Below, piece after piece: positions 1-7,859 of a stretch of DNA of 64,000 nt; position 1 is the first letter of the stretch, and each line of letters starts with the position of its first letter. The stretch covers positions 2,339,001-2,403,000 of the forward strand of contig NZ_VOQQ01000001.1 in NCBI RefSeq assembly GCF_007995055.1. Reading direction: 5' to 3'. The DNA comes from Sphingosinicella ginsenosidimutans. Its GTDB lineage: Bacteria; Pseudomonadota; Alphaproteobacteria; Sphingomonadales; Sphingomonadaceae. Both the position numbers and the translations under genes were made by a program. The notes under the pieces were generated by a model that searched no databases, was not told where the DNA came from, and worked only from the letters and a program-made list of their open reading frames with translations.

Positions 1-80
1 TCGGGCCTGGACATGGCGCGAGCCTAGAAGCGCGTGCTTAAGGCTTTGTGAAAGGCTGCGGTCGTGCCATCAGGCCGGCG

Positions 81-248
81 ATGAACGGACCCGGCGCAAC
101 CCTGCTCTCCGCCCTGATGCTCGCCGCCTTCGCGCTCGCCGGGGGCGGGCTCTATCTGCTCGTCAGGAAAAGGCAGCGGCGACAGGGCGTGCTGATGCTG
201 ATCGCCGCCGCCGTCGCGCTCGCCAACGTCCTCATCTGGACGGCCTGA
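81..248 (+). CDS. Small two-helix membrane protein, function unknown
   Basis: A 55-residue reading frame that is almost entirely hydrophobic: residues about 8-28 and 36-53 form two probable membrane helices joined by a short basic loop (KRQRR, about residues 30-34), so the loop probably faces the cytoplasm. I use the ATG at 81 because the in-frame region before it codes for a polar stretch that does not fit a membrane protein. No enzyme motif is present. It converges on the alpha/beta hydrolase at 285 and shares a hairpin with it. The product is not recognised; the call rests on composition alone. Confidence 0.5.
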   Translation: MNGPGATLLSALMLAAFALAGGGLYLLVRKRQRRQGVLMLIAAAVALANVLIWTA

Positions 249-288
249 GCCGATCCGCCCTCCCCGGACGGGGAAGGGCGCGACTCAG
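245..288. terminator. Hairpin between convergent genes, possible bidirectional terminator
   Basis: An imperfect inverted repeat lies exactly between the stops of the two convergent genes: GCCCTCCCCG pairs with CGGGGAAGGGC with one bulge, and an outer CTGAG pairs with CTCAG. There is no clear T-run on either side, so termination is inferred from position and stem strength. Confidence 0.35.
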
Positions 289-941
289 CGGATCGGGCAG
301 CCGGGCGCCAGTCGGAAGTCGAGATAATCGTCCACTTCCTTCATCAGCTGCGGCATTTCGTTGGCGAAGAAATGGTTCGCGCCCGGGATCGTCTTGTGCT
401 CGATCGTGATGTGGCGCTGGGTACGCAGCTTGTCGACCAGCTTCTGGGTCGCGCTCGGCGTCACCACCTCGTCGGCCTCGCCCTGGATGATGATGCCGGA
501 GGCGGGGCAGGGGGCGAGGAAGCTGAAATCATACATGTTCGCCGGCGGCGCGATCGAGATGAAGCCGCGCGCCTCGGGCCGGCGCATCAGCAGCTGCATG
601 CCGATCCACGCGCCGAAGCTGAAGCCGGCGATCCAAGTCACCTCGGCCTCCGGATGGATCGACTGCACCCAATCGAGCGCGCTCGCCGCATCGGACAGTT
701 CGCCGATGCCGTTGTCGAACACGCCCTGGCTCTTGCCGACGCCGCGGAAATTGAACCGCAGCGTCGCGAAGCCGCGCTTCACGAACGTCTTGTAGAGCGC
801 GAGCACGATCGCATTGTTCATCGTGCCGCCGCCCTGCGGATGCGGGTGGAGGATCATGGCGACGGGCGCGCGGGGGCGCGGGCCGGGGCTGAACCGGCCT
901 TCGAGACGGCCTTCCGGCCCGGGAAAGATGACTTCTGGCAT
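285..941 (-). CDS. Alpha/beta hydrolase (dienelactone hydrolase-like, COG2945 type)
   Basis: A 218-aa cytoplasmic hydrolase with the compact alpha/beta fold. The nucleophile elbow GFSFG puts the catalytic serine at S108; D157 (QGEADEVV) and H190 (GANHFF) complete a plausible triad. The LHPHP segment at about 31-35 followed by GGGTMNN is the oxyanion-side signature of the COG2945 group of predicted esterases. No signal peptide is seen. It is divergent from the cysteine desulfurase at 1067, and the gap between them carries a palindromic operator, so the two could be co-regulated. The substrate cannot be predicted. Confidence 0.85.
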   Translation of the reverse strand: MPEVIFPGPEGRLEGRFSPGPRPRAPVAMILHPHPQGGGTMNNAIVLALYKTFVKRGFATLRFNFRGVGKSQGVFDNGIGELSDAASALDWVQSIHPEAEVTWIAGFSFGAWIGMQLLMRRPEARGFISIAPPANMYDFSFLAPCPASGIIIQGEADEVVTPSATQKLVDKLRTQRHITIEHKTIPGANHFFANEMPQLMKEVDDYLDFRLAPGCPIR

Positions 942-1010
942 GACACAGGATCCTGGTCGGCGCCGCGCGGGATGCTGGCGGCCGGGCGGTGCGCCCTATA
1001 TAGGTGCTCG

Positions 1011-1043
1011 TTGCAAATCGCAACTTTTGCGAATCGTTCGCAA
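1011..1043. promoter_or_regulatory. Palindromic operator, probable Fur-family iron-regulator site
   Basis: TTGCGAA-TCG-TTCGCAA at 1027-1043 is a perfect 7-3-7 inverted repeat. A second, shorter palindrome TTGC-AAATC-GCAA overlaps the left part at 1011-1023. Both lie 24-56 bp before the desulfurase ATG and just downstream of a CTATATAG box (996-1003) that could be a -10 element in either direction. Its position before an Fe-S gene pair and its likeness to alphaproteobacterial Fur-type boxes suggest iron control. The repeat is seen directly; the regulator is inferred. Confidence 0.55.
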
Positions 1044-1066
1044 CAAGGCGAAGTCCGACCGTATCG

Positions 1067-2161
1067 ATGCTCTATCTCGACTATCAGGCAACGACCCCGC
1101 TCGCACCCGAGGCGCTCGAGGCGATGCTGCCCTGGCTCGGCGGGCCGGGAAGCGACGGCTTCGCCAATCCGGCGAGCCAGTATCGCGCCGGCCGCGCGGC
1201 CGCCGTCGCGGTCGAGATGGCGCGCGACCATGTGGCGAAGCTCCTGCCTCCCGGCGGCCAGGTCTATTTCACGTCCGGGGCGACGGAGGCGCTGAACTGG
1301 GCGCTCGTGTGCGGCGCGCGGCTGAAGCCGGGCGGCCTCGCCGGAAGCGCGATCGAGCATCATGCGGCGTTGCAGCCGCTCGAAGCGCTGGGCGGCACGC
1401 TGGTCCCGGTTGGCGCTGACGGGCTGGTGCCGCCGCCGGATGCGTCGATGCTGCCCGAAAACGGTCTCGTCGCCTTGATGCTGGTCAACAACGAGGTCGG
1501 GACGATCCAGCCGGTCGCCGATTATGCCGAAGCGGCCCGTGCGCGCGGGAGCCTGCTGCTGTGCGACGCCGTCCAGGGTTATGGGCGGATGGCGATCCCG
1601 GACGGGCCGGACCTGATCGCGATCAGCGCGCACAAGATCCACGGGCCCAAGGGCATCGGCGCGCTGTGGGTGCGCGACGGGCTGCGGCTGCCGCCGCTGC
1701 TGCTCGGCGGCGGGCAGGAGAGGGGGATGCGATCGGGCACCGTCTCGCCCGCCCTCGTCGCCGGATTCGGCATGGCGGCGAAGCTGGCGGTCGAACGGAT
1801 GGAGGCCGACAGGGCGCATGTCGCGCGCCTCCAGCGGGTCGCGCTCGAACGGCTCTCGGACTGGACGGTCAACGGATCGCTCGACCATCGTTATCCGGGC
1901 AATCTCAACGTGCGGCGCAAGGGCGTGAACGGCGTGCGGCTGCTGTCGGACGTGCGGCGGGTGGCCTTCAGCCTCGGCAGCGCCTGCGGCAGCGGATCGG
2001 GCAAGTCCAGCCATGTCCTGCGCGCGATGGGGCTCACCGAGGCGGAGACCCATGCGAGCATCCGGCTCGGCTTCGGCCGCTACACGAGCGAGGAGGAGCT
2101 GGACGAGGCGCTCGGCCTCCTCAACGAGGCCGCCGTGCGCCAGCTGGATCTCGCCGCATGA
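1067..2161 (+). CDS. Cysteine desulfurase (aminotransferase class V, NifS/IscS-like)
   Basis: A 364-aa PLP enzyme that removes sulfur from cysteine to give alanine and an enzyme persulfide for Fe-S cluster or thiolation pathways. The internal-aldimine lysine is K190 in SAHK, and the persulfide-carrying cysteine is C307 in FSLGSACGSGSGK. The cofactor-binding region HHA (about 98-100) and NNEVGTIQP (about 141-149) are intact. I start at ATG 1067 because the protein then opens with the family N-terminus MLYLDYQATTP; the preceding in-frame codons overlap the palindromic operator. Its stop overlaps the ferredoxin start (ATGA), so the two are probably co-translated. No SufBCD or IscU gene is adjacent. 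Confidence 0.92.
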   Translation: MLYLDYQATTPLAPEALEAMLPWLGGPGSDGFANPASQYRAGRAAAVAVEMARDHVAKLLPPGGQVYFTSGATEALNWALVCGARLKPGGLAGSAIEHHAALQPLEALGGTLVPVGADGLVPPPDASMLPENGLVALMLVNNEVGTIQPVADYAEAARARGSLLLCDAVQGYGRMAIPDGPDLIAISAHKIHGPKGIGALWVRDGLRLPPLLLGGGQERGMRSGTVSPALVAGFGMAAKLAVERMEADRAHVARLQRVALERLSDWTVNGSLDHRYPGNLNVRRKGVNGVRLLSDVRRVAFSLGSACGSGSGKSSHVLRAMGLTEAETHASIRLGFGRYTSEEELDEALGLLNEAAVRQLDLAA

Positions 2162-2493
2162 CGCTGGTGCGCTTCATTTCCGCCGACGGCGCATCGGTGC
2201 TGGAGGCCGATGCGGCGCCCGGCGAGCGGCTGCTCGACGTTGGCCAGCGGCTCGGCCTGCCGCTCGAGGGCACGTGCGAGGGCCAGATGGCCTGCTCCAC
2301 CTGCCATGTCATCGTCGCGGCCGAGGATTTCGCGAAGCTGCCGCCGGCGAGCGAGGAGGAAGAGGACATGCTGGACCTCGCCAGCCACGTCACCCGTCAT
2401 TCGCGCCTGTCGTGCCAGCTCTATGCCAGCGAGGCGTTCGAGACCCTGACCCTGCATATCCCGGGCGGGGTCCACAATATGCAGGGGCGCTGA
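2158..2493 (+). CDS. [2Fe-2S] ferredoxin, adrenodoxin type
   Basis: A 111-aa electron carrier. The four cluster ligands are visible as C40-x5-C46-x2-C49 (CEGQMACSTC) and C86 (RLSCQL), the spacing of vertebrate-adrenodoxin and bacterial Isc-type ferredoxins. An acidic stretch, SEEEED at 65-70, is the usual partner-docking helix. The start overlaps the desulfurase stop by 4 bp, which argues for a coupled role: electrons for Fe-S cluster assembly. Length and ligands are standard for the family. Confidence 0.93.
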   Translation: MTLVRFISADGASVLEADAAPGERLLDVGQRLGLPLEGTCEGQMACSTCHVIVAAEDFAKLPPASEEEEDMLDLASHVTRHSRLSCQLYASEAFETLTLHIPGGVHNMQGR

Positions 2494-2636
2494 GAGAACG
2501 GATCGCCCGAGGGGGCGTTTGGCTGACAAATTTTCGACAGCAGCCGGGTTTCACGCATCGCCAGGATGAAGTGATGCGGTCGAGATCATTCGGGTCCTTC
2601 GTGCGCGCATGGACCGGGGCGTCATCGCGGCCGAGC

Positions 2637-2665
2637 TTGCGTTCCGCTTCCCTCGCCGCCATATG
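2637..2665 (+). promoter_or_regulatory. Probable promoter of the SRP RNA gene
   Basis: TTGCGT (2637-2642), a 17-bp spacer and CATATG (2660-2665) match -35/-10 hexamers. The predicted start would be about 7-8 bp downstream, exactly at the 5' strand of the SRP RNA closing stem at 2673. The match is by eye. Confidence 0.5.
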
Positions 2666-2672
2666 CCCGCGC

Positions 2673-2761
2673 GGGAGTCGGGCGGACGGAGTCGTCGCCA
2701 ACCCGGTCAGGTCCGGAAGGAAGCAGCCGTAACGATTTCGCTCCGGGTCGTTCCGGCTCCC
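2673..2761 (+). ncRNA. ffs: Signal recognition particle RNA (4.5S-type, small bacterial SRP RNA)
   Basis: The conserved SRP domain IV sequence is present: GGTCAGGTCCGGAAGGAAGC at 2705-2724, including the GGAAGGAAGCAGCC loop bound by Ffh. A closing stem GGGAGTCGG (2673-2681) pairs with CCGGCTCCC (2753-2761), giving a transcript of about 89 nt, typical of the short 4.5S class. The RNA binds Ffh and takes part in co-translational targeting to FtsY and the translocon. It sits just upstream of dnaX, an arrangement common in alphaproteobacteria. The ends are set by the stem and may be off by a few bases. Apart from its promoter I see nothing else in the 395-bp gap 2494-2888. Confidence 0.93.
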
Positions 2762-2888
2762 ACCGCGCAGCGCGCATGGCCTCAAGCTTCGCGACAGGAT
2801 CGAGGCGCGGCTCCGCCGCGACGCCGCCCCCATCACCTGCCACCTTTCGCTGGAATGACGCCGGGTCGCCCCCTAGGTTAGGCGCACG

Positions 2889-4508
2889 ATGTCCGAATCC
2901 CCCCAGCCTTACCGGGTCCTTGCCCGCAAATACCGGCCGCAGAATTTCGCCGACCTGATCGGGCAGGAGGCGATGGTGAAGACGCTCGCCAACGCGATCG
3001 CGCGTGACCGGCTCGCCCATGCCTTCCTGCTCACCGGCGTCCGCGGGGTCGGCAAGACGTCGACCGCGCGGCTGATCGCCAAGGCGCTGAACTGCATCGG
3101 CCCCGACGGCCAGGGCGGGCCGACGATCGATCCGTGCGGCGTGTGCGAGCCGTGCCGCGCCATCGCCGAGGGGCGCCATATCGACGTGGTCGAGATGGAT
3201 GCCGCCAGCCATACCAGCGTGGAGAACGTCCGCGAGATCATCGAGGCGGTTCGCTATGCCGCGGTGACGGCACGCTACAAGATCTACATCGTCGACGAAG
3301 TCCACATGCTCAGCAAGAGCGCGTTCAACGCGCTCCTGAAGACGCTCGAGGAACCGCCTGAGCATGTTAAGTTTCTCTTCGCCACCACCGAGGTGAGCAA
3401 GGTCCCGGTCACGGTCCTCTCGCGCTGCCAGCGTTTCGACCTCAGGCGCATCCCCGCCGATCGGCTCGCCGCGCATTTCGGTGAGGTGGCGAAGGCGGAA
3501 GGCGCCGAGATCGAGGGCGAGGCGCTGGCGCTGATCGCGCGCGCCGCGGAAGGCTCGGCGCGCGACGGCCTGTCGATCCTCGACCAGGCGATCGCGCATG
3601 GCGGCGGCGCGGTGACGGCGGAGCAGGTACGCGCAATGCTCGGCCTGTCCGATCGCGGCGCGTTGCGGGTGCTGCTAGGGCTGCTGCTCGCGGGCGATGC
3701 CCCCGGCGCGCTCGCCCAGCTCAAGGACCAATATGATCTTGGCATCGAGCCATCGTCCCTGCTGCGCGGCCTGCTGGACGCGGTTCACGGCATCGCCCGG
3801 GCGAAAATCGGCGGCGGTGACGATCCGGCCGATGCCGAAGAGGAGCGGGCGGCCTATGCCGATTGGGCGGCGCGGCTCGGCCATGCCGCCATCCATCGCC
3901 TGTGGCAGATGCTGCTGAAGGGCCTGTCGGAGGTCCAGTCCGCGCCCGCGCCGTTCGAGGCGGCGGAGATGGCGCTGCTGCGGATCATTCATGCTGCCGA
4001 TCTTCCCGATCCCGGCGAGCTTGCGGCGAAGCTGGCGCGGGGCGAGCCGGTCGGCCCCTCAGGCGCGGGGGGGCCGGTGGCGCCCTCGGCGGGCGGGAGT
4101 CCCGGCGCCGCTGCGGGCCCGGCGCCGCCGCCCGCCATGCCGGCGGATTTTCCGTCCCTTGTGAAGATGTTGGAGGACAAGGGCCGGGCCCACCTCGCGC
4201 AGCAGCTTCACGATTATGTCGGGCTCGTCAGCTATGCGCCGCCCGCGCTGGCCGTGCGCCCGACCAAGCCGCTTGCCGCCAGCTTCGCGCGCGATCTCGC
4301 CGACGCGCTGAAGGGCGTCACCGGCGCCGCCTGGCAGGTCAGGCTTGTCGAAGAGGAGGCGCAGCCGACGCTTCGCGCGCAGGAACTCTCCGCCGAGGCC
4401 GCCGTTCGCGACAGCGTGCTCGCCGCGCCGGTCGTGAAGGCCGCCTTCGCCGCTTTTCCCGATGCCGAGCTGGTCGGCTATGATCTTGAAGACAGACGGA
4501 GCGCCTGA
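2889..4508 (+). CDS. dnaX: DNA polymerase III subunit gamma/tau
   Basis: A 539-aa clamp-loader ATPase that loads the beta sliding clamp at replication forks. Residues 1 to about 230 are the AAA+ module: Walker A GVRGVGKTS (50-58), zinc cysteines C69, C83, C86 and C89, Walker B IVDEVHML (134-141) and the SRC motif after ATTEVSKVPVTVL. The middle is the helical collar, and a Pro/Ala/Gly-rich linker near 385-420 leads to a tau-like tail. I see no A-rich slippery heptamer of the E. coli type, so a separate gamma form by frameshifting is not indicated. The stop is directly followed by the ybaB-type ATG, as in many bacteria. Confidence 0.97.
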   Translation: MSESPQPYRVLARKYRPQNFADLIGQEAMVKTLANAIARDRLAHAFLLTGVRGVGKTSTARLIAKALNCIGPDGQGGPTIDPCGVCEPCRAIAEGRHIDVVEMDAASHTSVENVREIIEAVRYAAVTARYKIYIVDEVHMLSKSAFNALLKTLEEPPEHVKFLFATTEVSKVPVTVLSRCQRFDLRRIPADRLAAHFGEVAKAEGAEIEGEALALIARAAEGSARDGLSILDQAIAHGGGAVTAEQVRAMLGLSDRGALRVLLGLLLAGDAPGALAQLKDQYDLGIEPSSLLRGLLDAVHGIARAKIGGGDDPADAEEERAAYADWAARLGHAAIHRLWQMLLKGLSEVQSAPAPFEAAEMALLRIIHAADLPDPGELAAKLARGEPVGPSGAGGPVAPSAGGSPGAAAGPAPPPAMPADFPSLVKMLEDKGRAHLAQQLHDYVGLVSYAPPALAVRPTKPLAASFARDLADALKGVTGAAWQVRLVEEEAQPTLRAQELSAEAAVRDSVLAAPVVKAAFAAFPDAELVGYDLEDRRSA

Positions 4509-4832
4509 ATGCCCAATATGGATGAAATCCTGAAAATGGCCCAGGAGGCCCAGGCCAAGCTGATGCAGGCCCAGGAGGATCTCGACAAGATCGAGGTCGA
4601 GGGCGTCTCGGGCGGCGGCATGGTGAAGATCAGGGCGTCGGCGAAGGGCCGGATCATCGGTGTCGACATCGACGAAAGCCTGCTCGCGCCGTCGGAAAAG
4701 CAGATGGTCGAGGATCTGATCGCTGCCGCGATCAACGATGCGCGGTCCAAGGCGGATGTCGCCGCCGGCGCGGCGATGCAGTCCGTCACCGGCGGGCTGC
4801 AGCTCCCCCCCGGATTCAAGATGCCCTTCTAG
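4509..4832 (+). CDS. YbaB/EbfC family nucleoid-associated protein
   Basis: A 107-aa DNA-binding protein of the YbaB/EbfC family, which forms homodimers shaped like tweezers. The N-terminal helix MPNMDEILKMAQEAQAKLM and the following VSGGGMVKIRASAKGRIIGV strand region are family signatures, as is the C-terminal LPPGFKMPF. The start codon follows the dnaX stop without a gap, so the two are an operon. The usual third member, recR, is absent here; the next gene is on the other strand. Confidence 0.93.
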   Translation: MPNMDEILKMAQEAQAKLMQAQEDLDKIEVEGVSGGGMVKIRASAKGRIIGVDIDESLLAPSEKQMVEDLIAAAINDARSKADVAAGAAMQSVTGGLQLPPGFKMPF

Positions 4833-4847
4833 GCGCGCACGCCGCCG

Positions 4848-5636
4848 TCATCCCGGACGGCGCCATTCGGGGCGCATCAGCGAGGTGCGGACGCGCGACG
4901 GCCAGGTCGGCCGCGGCGCCGCGATCCGTGCCGGCGCCGCATCGCCCGGCGCGAGATCGGCCCAGACCGGCAGATGATCCGACGCCCGCCGCGCGAGCGC
5001 GCTCCGGTGTGTCCCGCAAGCGACGATGGCGAGATCGGGCGTGACCATGATCCGGTCCAGCGTCGCGATCGGCCGGCGCGCGTGGAAGGAGCGGCCGACC
5101 GGGGCGATCCGGTGATGCTGGGCGAAATCGCGCAGGCAGCCGCCATGCGCGCTCCATTCGTTGAGATCGCCCATCAGCACATGCGGCACCGCCTCGTCAT
5201 ACTGGGCGAGGTGGGTGAGGATCGCGTGGGCCTGCTGGCGGCGCCACAGGCCGGAGAGATCGAGATGCATGCCGACGACCCGCAGGCGCTGGCCGCGCAC
5301 CGAGATTTCCGCGAGCACCGCACCGCGCGGTTCCAGGGAGGGAAGGTGGAAAAGATGTTTTTCAAGGACCTCCACGTCCTTCTTCACAAGCAGCGCGTTG
5401 CCGTGCCAGCCGAGCGAGCCGTCGCGCGCCTCGAAGGCGACCGGCTTGTAGTCGCTCATCTCCCCGATGAGATGAGGCGGGATCGCCGAAAGCCGCGCGC
5501 CGAAGCGGCGGTCCGCTTCCTGGAGCGCGATCACGTCCGCGCCGATCTCGTTGATGACCTCGAGCGTGCGCTCGGGCACGCGGCGCCGATCGGTGCCGAT
5601 GGCCTTGCGCATGTTGTAGGAGGCGACCCGGATCAT
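4848..5636 (-). CDS. Endonuclease/exonuclease/phosphatase family protein
   Basis: A 262-aa metal-dependent phosphodiesterase-fold protein. The EEP signature residues can be followed in order: N8 (SYNMRK), E40 (LQEADRRFG), the HLDLSG segment, GDLNEW and the C-terminal SDHLPV with the catalytic Asp-His pair. I start at 5636 because the protein then begins MIRVASYNMRK and a GAGAG ribosome-binding site lies 8 nt upstream; the longer frame would need an upstream ATG with no such site. No signal peptide is seen. It could act on a nucleic acid or a phospholipid head group. Confidence 0.85.
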   Translation of the reverse strand: MIRVASYNMRKAIGTDRRRVPERTLEVINEIGADVIALQEADRRFGARLSAIPPHLIGEMSDYKPVAFEARDGSLGWHGNALLVKKDVEVLEKHLFHLPSLEPRGAVLAEISVRGQRLRVVGMHLDLSGLWRRQQAHAILTHLAQYDEAVPHVLMGDLNEWSAHGGCLRDFAQHHRIAPVGRSFHARRPIATLDRIMVTPDLAIVACGTHRSALARRASDHLPVWADLAPGDAAPARIAAPRPTWPSRVRTSLMRPEWRRPG

Positions 5637-5749
5637 TGTATTACTCTCGCGGATAATCCTCGTTCGTCCAAGAAGTTTCCCCGAACCCATGTTCTCTATT
5701 CGTTCAAAAATGGCTTGCGCGCGGCAAGGGAGTCGCGCACACTCGCACC

Positions 5750-6481
5750 ATGGTCTGGATGCTGCCGCTCATGCTCGCTGCACAGGCGGGAGCCTTCACT
5801 TTGACCCTGCCGGTCAGTCCGGAGACGCCGGAGGGGCAGCGTCTGATCGCCGAGCGCGCGATACGCGCTTGCTCCGGGCGTTATGCGCAACTGGGGCATT
5901 ATACCTTCGTCGGGAATGAGCGCGTGCTCAATAGGGACGGAAGTTCCGTCGATCCTTCGCCTCGTTTTGCAATACATCAGGAATATATTTGTCTCGATGC
6001 GCCACCGCCTCCCGCTCAGGGGGCCCCGGTCGCGGCTGATTGGCAACCGTCGCCGGCCGACGAGAACGAGGTAGCGACGCAAACTCAGCACTATTTCGAT
6101 CTGATCGACGCGGCCGATGCACAGGGCGTTCTGGCGATGATGACGGAGTTGAATCGCGCCGGAATGGATTTGCAGGAGCGGCAGGCGCAAATGAATGCGT
6201 TCCGGCGGGATGCAGGAGCACCGGGCGAGCGCAGGATTGTTCACACGACCTGGTACGTGAACCCGGACGGCGCGCCGGCTCCGGGTGTCTATGTCGCCAT
6301 CGATTTCGAGCGCAGCTTTTCGCGCATGCTCGTCTATTGCGGATATATCGTTCTCTATCGCGGAGGGGATGGTCATTATCGGCTGGCGCGTGAGGACATC
6401 GGCCAGGTTCCGCAACCGACGCCGGGATCGTCGCCGCTGCCCCTCGCGCAGGCGCGGCAAATGGCCCAGTGCCGCGACTAA
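5750..6481 (+). CDS. Exported DUF4019-like protein
   Basis: A 243-aa protein. The first 15 or so residues (MVWMLPLMLAAQAGA) look like a signal peptide. The region from about 110 to 220 has the layout of DUF4019: a D.id..d..gv.. motif, a MNAFRRDAGAPGERR stretch, then PGVYVAIDFER and YIVLYRGGDGHYRLAREDIG. Two cysteines in the mature part might pair. Its stop overlaps the radA start (TAATG), so it may be transcribed with radA, though no functional link is known. The family assignment is by pattern and is moderate. Confidence 0.65.
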   Translation: MVWMLPLMLAAQAGAFTLTLPVSPETPEGQRLIAERAIRACSGRYAQLGHYTFVGNERVLNRDGSSVDPSPRFAIHQEYICLDAPPPPAQGAPVAADWQPSPADENEVATQTQHYFDLIDAADAQGVLAMMTELNRAGMDLQERQAQMNAFRRDAGAPGERRIVHTTWYVNPDGAPAPGVYVAIDFERSFSRMLVYCGYIVLYRGGDGHYRLAREDIGQVPQPTPGSSPLPLAQARQMAQCRD

Positions 6482-7850
6482 TGGCGAAGCCCAAGACACG
6501 TTATGTCTGCCAGCTGTGCGGATCGGTCAGTCCGCGCTGGGCGGGGCAGTGTGCGGACTGCGGAGAGTGGAACAGCCTGGTCGAGGATGCGGCCGGGGTG
6601 GTCACGCCCTTCTCCGCCAAGCATGACCTGCGCAGTGGTGGGCGCAAGGTCGAGCTCAGCGGGCTCGACGCCGAGGCGGTGCTGCCGGCGCGCATTTCGA
6701 CCGGAATCGCCGAGCTGGACCGCGCGCTCGGCGGCGGGCTGGTGGCTGGATCGGCGACGCTGATCGGCGGCGATCCGGGGATCGGCAAGTCCACCCTCCT
6801 GTTGCAGGCGGCTGCCAAGGTCGCGACGCAAGGTGCTCATGTCGCTTATATTTCCGGCGAGGAGGCGGCGGATCAGGTGCGGCTTCGCGCGCGCCGGCTC
6901 GGGCTCGGCGCGGCGCCGCTGAAGCTCGCGGCGGCGACTTCGGTGCGCGACATCCTGACCACCCTTGGCGAGAGCGGCGCGCCGGCTCTGGTGGTGATCG
7001 ATTCGATCCAGACCATGTATTCCGACCTGATCGAGGGCGCGCCGGGAACGGTGAGCCAGGTGCGGGCGAGCGCGCACGAGCTGATCCGCTTCGCCAAGGA
7101 AAGCGGGGCGGCGATCGTGCTCGTCGGCCACGTGACCAAGGACGGCGCGATCGCGGGCCCGCGCGTGCTCGAACATATGGTCGATACGGTGCTCTCCTTC
7201 GAGGGCGAGCGAAGCCACCAATATCGCATCCTCCGCGCCGTGAAGAACCGCTTCGGCGGCACCGACGAGATCGGCGTGTTCGCGATGGAGGAGGGGGGCT
7301 GGCCGAGGTGGCGAACCCCTCGGCCCTGTTCCTCACGCATCGCGGCGAGGCGGTGCCGGGCGCGGTCGTCTTCCCGGCGCTGGAGGGCACACGGCCGGTG
7401 CTGGTCGAGATCCAGGCACTGACGGTGCGGCTCGCAAGCGGGGCCACGCCAAGGCGCGCGGCGGTCGGCTGGGATTCCGGGCGGCTCGCGATGATCCTCG
7501 CGGTGCTGGAGGCGCGCTGCGGCCTCAGCTTCTCGACCGCCGAGGTCTATCTGAACGTCGCTGGCGGTTATCGGGTGACCGATCCGGCGGCCGATCTCGC
7601 CGTCGCCGCCGCCCTGGTCTCGGCCCTGTCGGAGCGGCCGGTGCCGGCGGAGACGGTGGCCTTCGGCGAAGTGGCGCTGTCGGGCGAGCTGCGGCCCGTC
7701 GCCCATGCGAACCTGCGTCTCAAGGAATCGGCCAAGCTCGGCTTCGAACGCGCGATCGTCCCGGCCTCGGTGAGCGGCGGCAAGGGGATGCCCGCGCTGG
7801 CCGGGTTCAAATCGCTCGGCCAGCTTGTCGATCACCTGCTCGGACACTAG
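6481..7850 (+). pseudogene. radA: DNA repair protein RadA, split by a frameshift in a G-run
   Basis: RadA is a RecA-like ATPase that promotes branch migration in recombinational repair. The N-terminal zinc finger (C10, C13, C24, C27), Walker A GGDPGIGKST (about 97-106) and the RadA-specific KNRFG motif are in one frame. After MEEGG at about 7298 the frame must shift by -1 for the Lon-like C-terminal domain to continue, beginning LAEVANPSALFLTHRGEA and running to 7850. The run GGGGGG at 7293-7298 is one base short of what is needed for an unbroken gene. Both halves are otherwise intact and at the normal spacing. A sequencing or assembly error in the homopolymer is the simplest reading; a real lesion or phase-variable tract is possible. 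Confidence 0.85.
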
Positions 7851-7859
7851 CTCAAGGGC

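Noticed and set aside
1..27. Short in-frame tail ending TAG at 27 that could be the 3' end of a gene entering the window
   Set aside because: Only eight codons are visible and nothing identifies them.
2889..4508. Programmed frameshift in dnaX producing gamma
   Set aside because: No A-rich slippery heptamer or following hairpin in the expected region was found.
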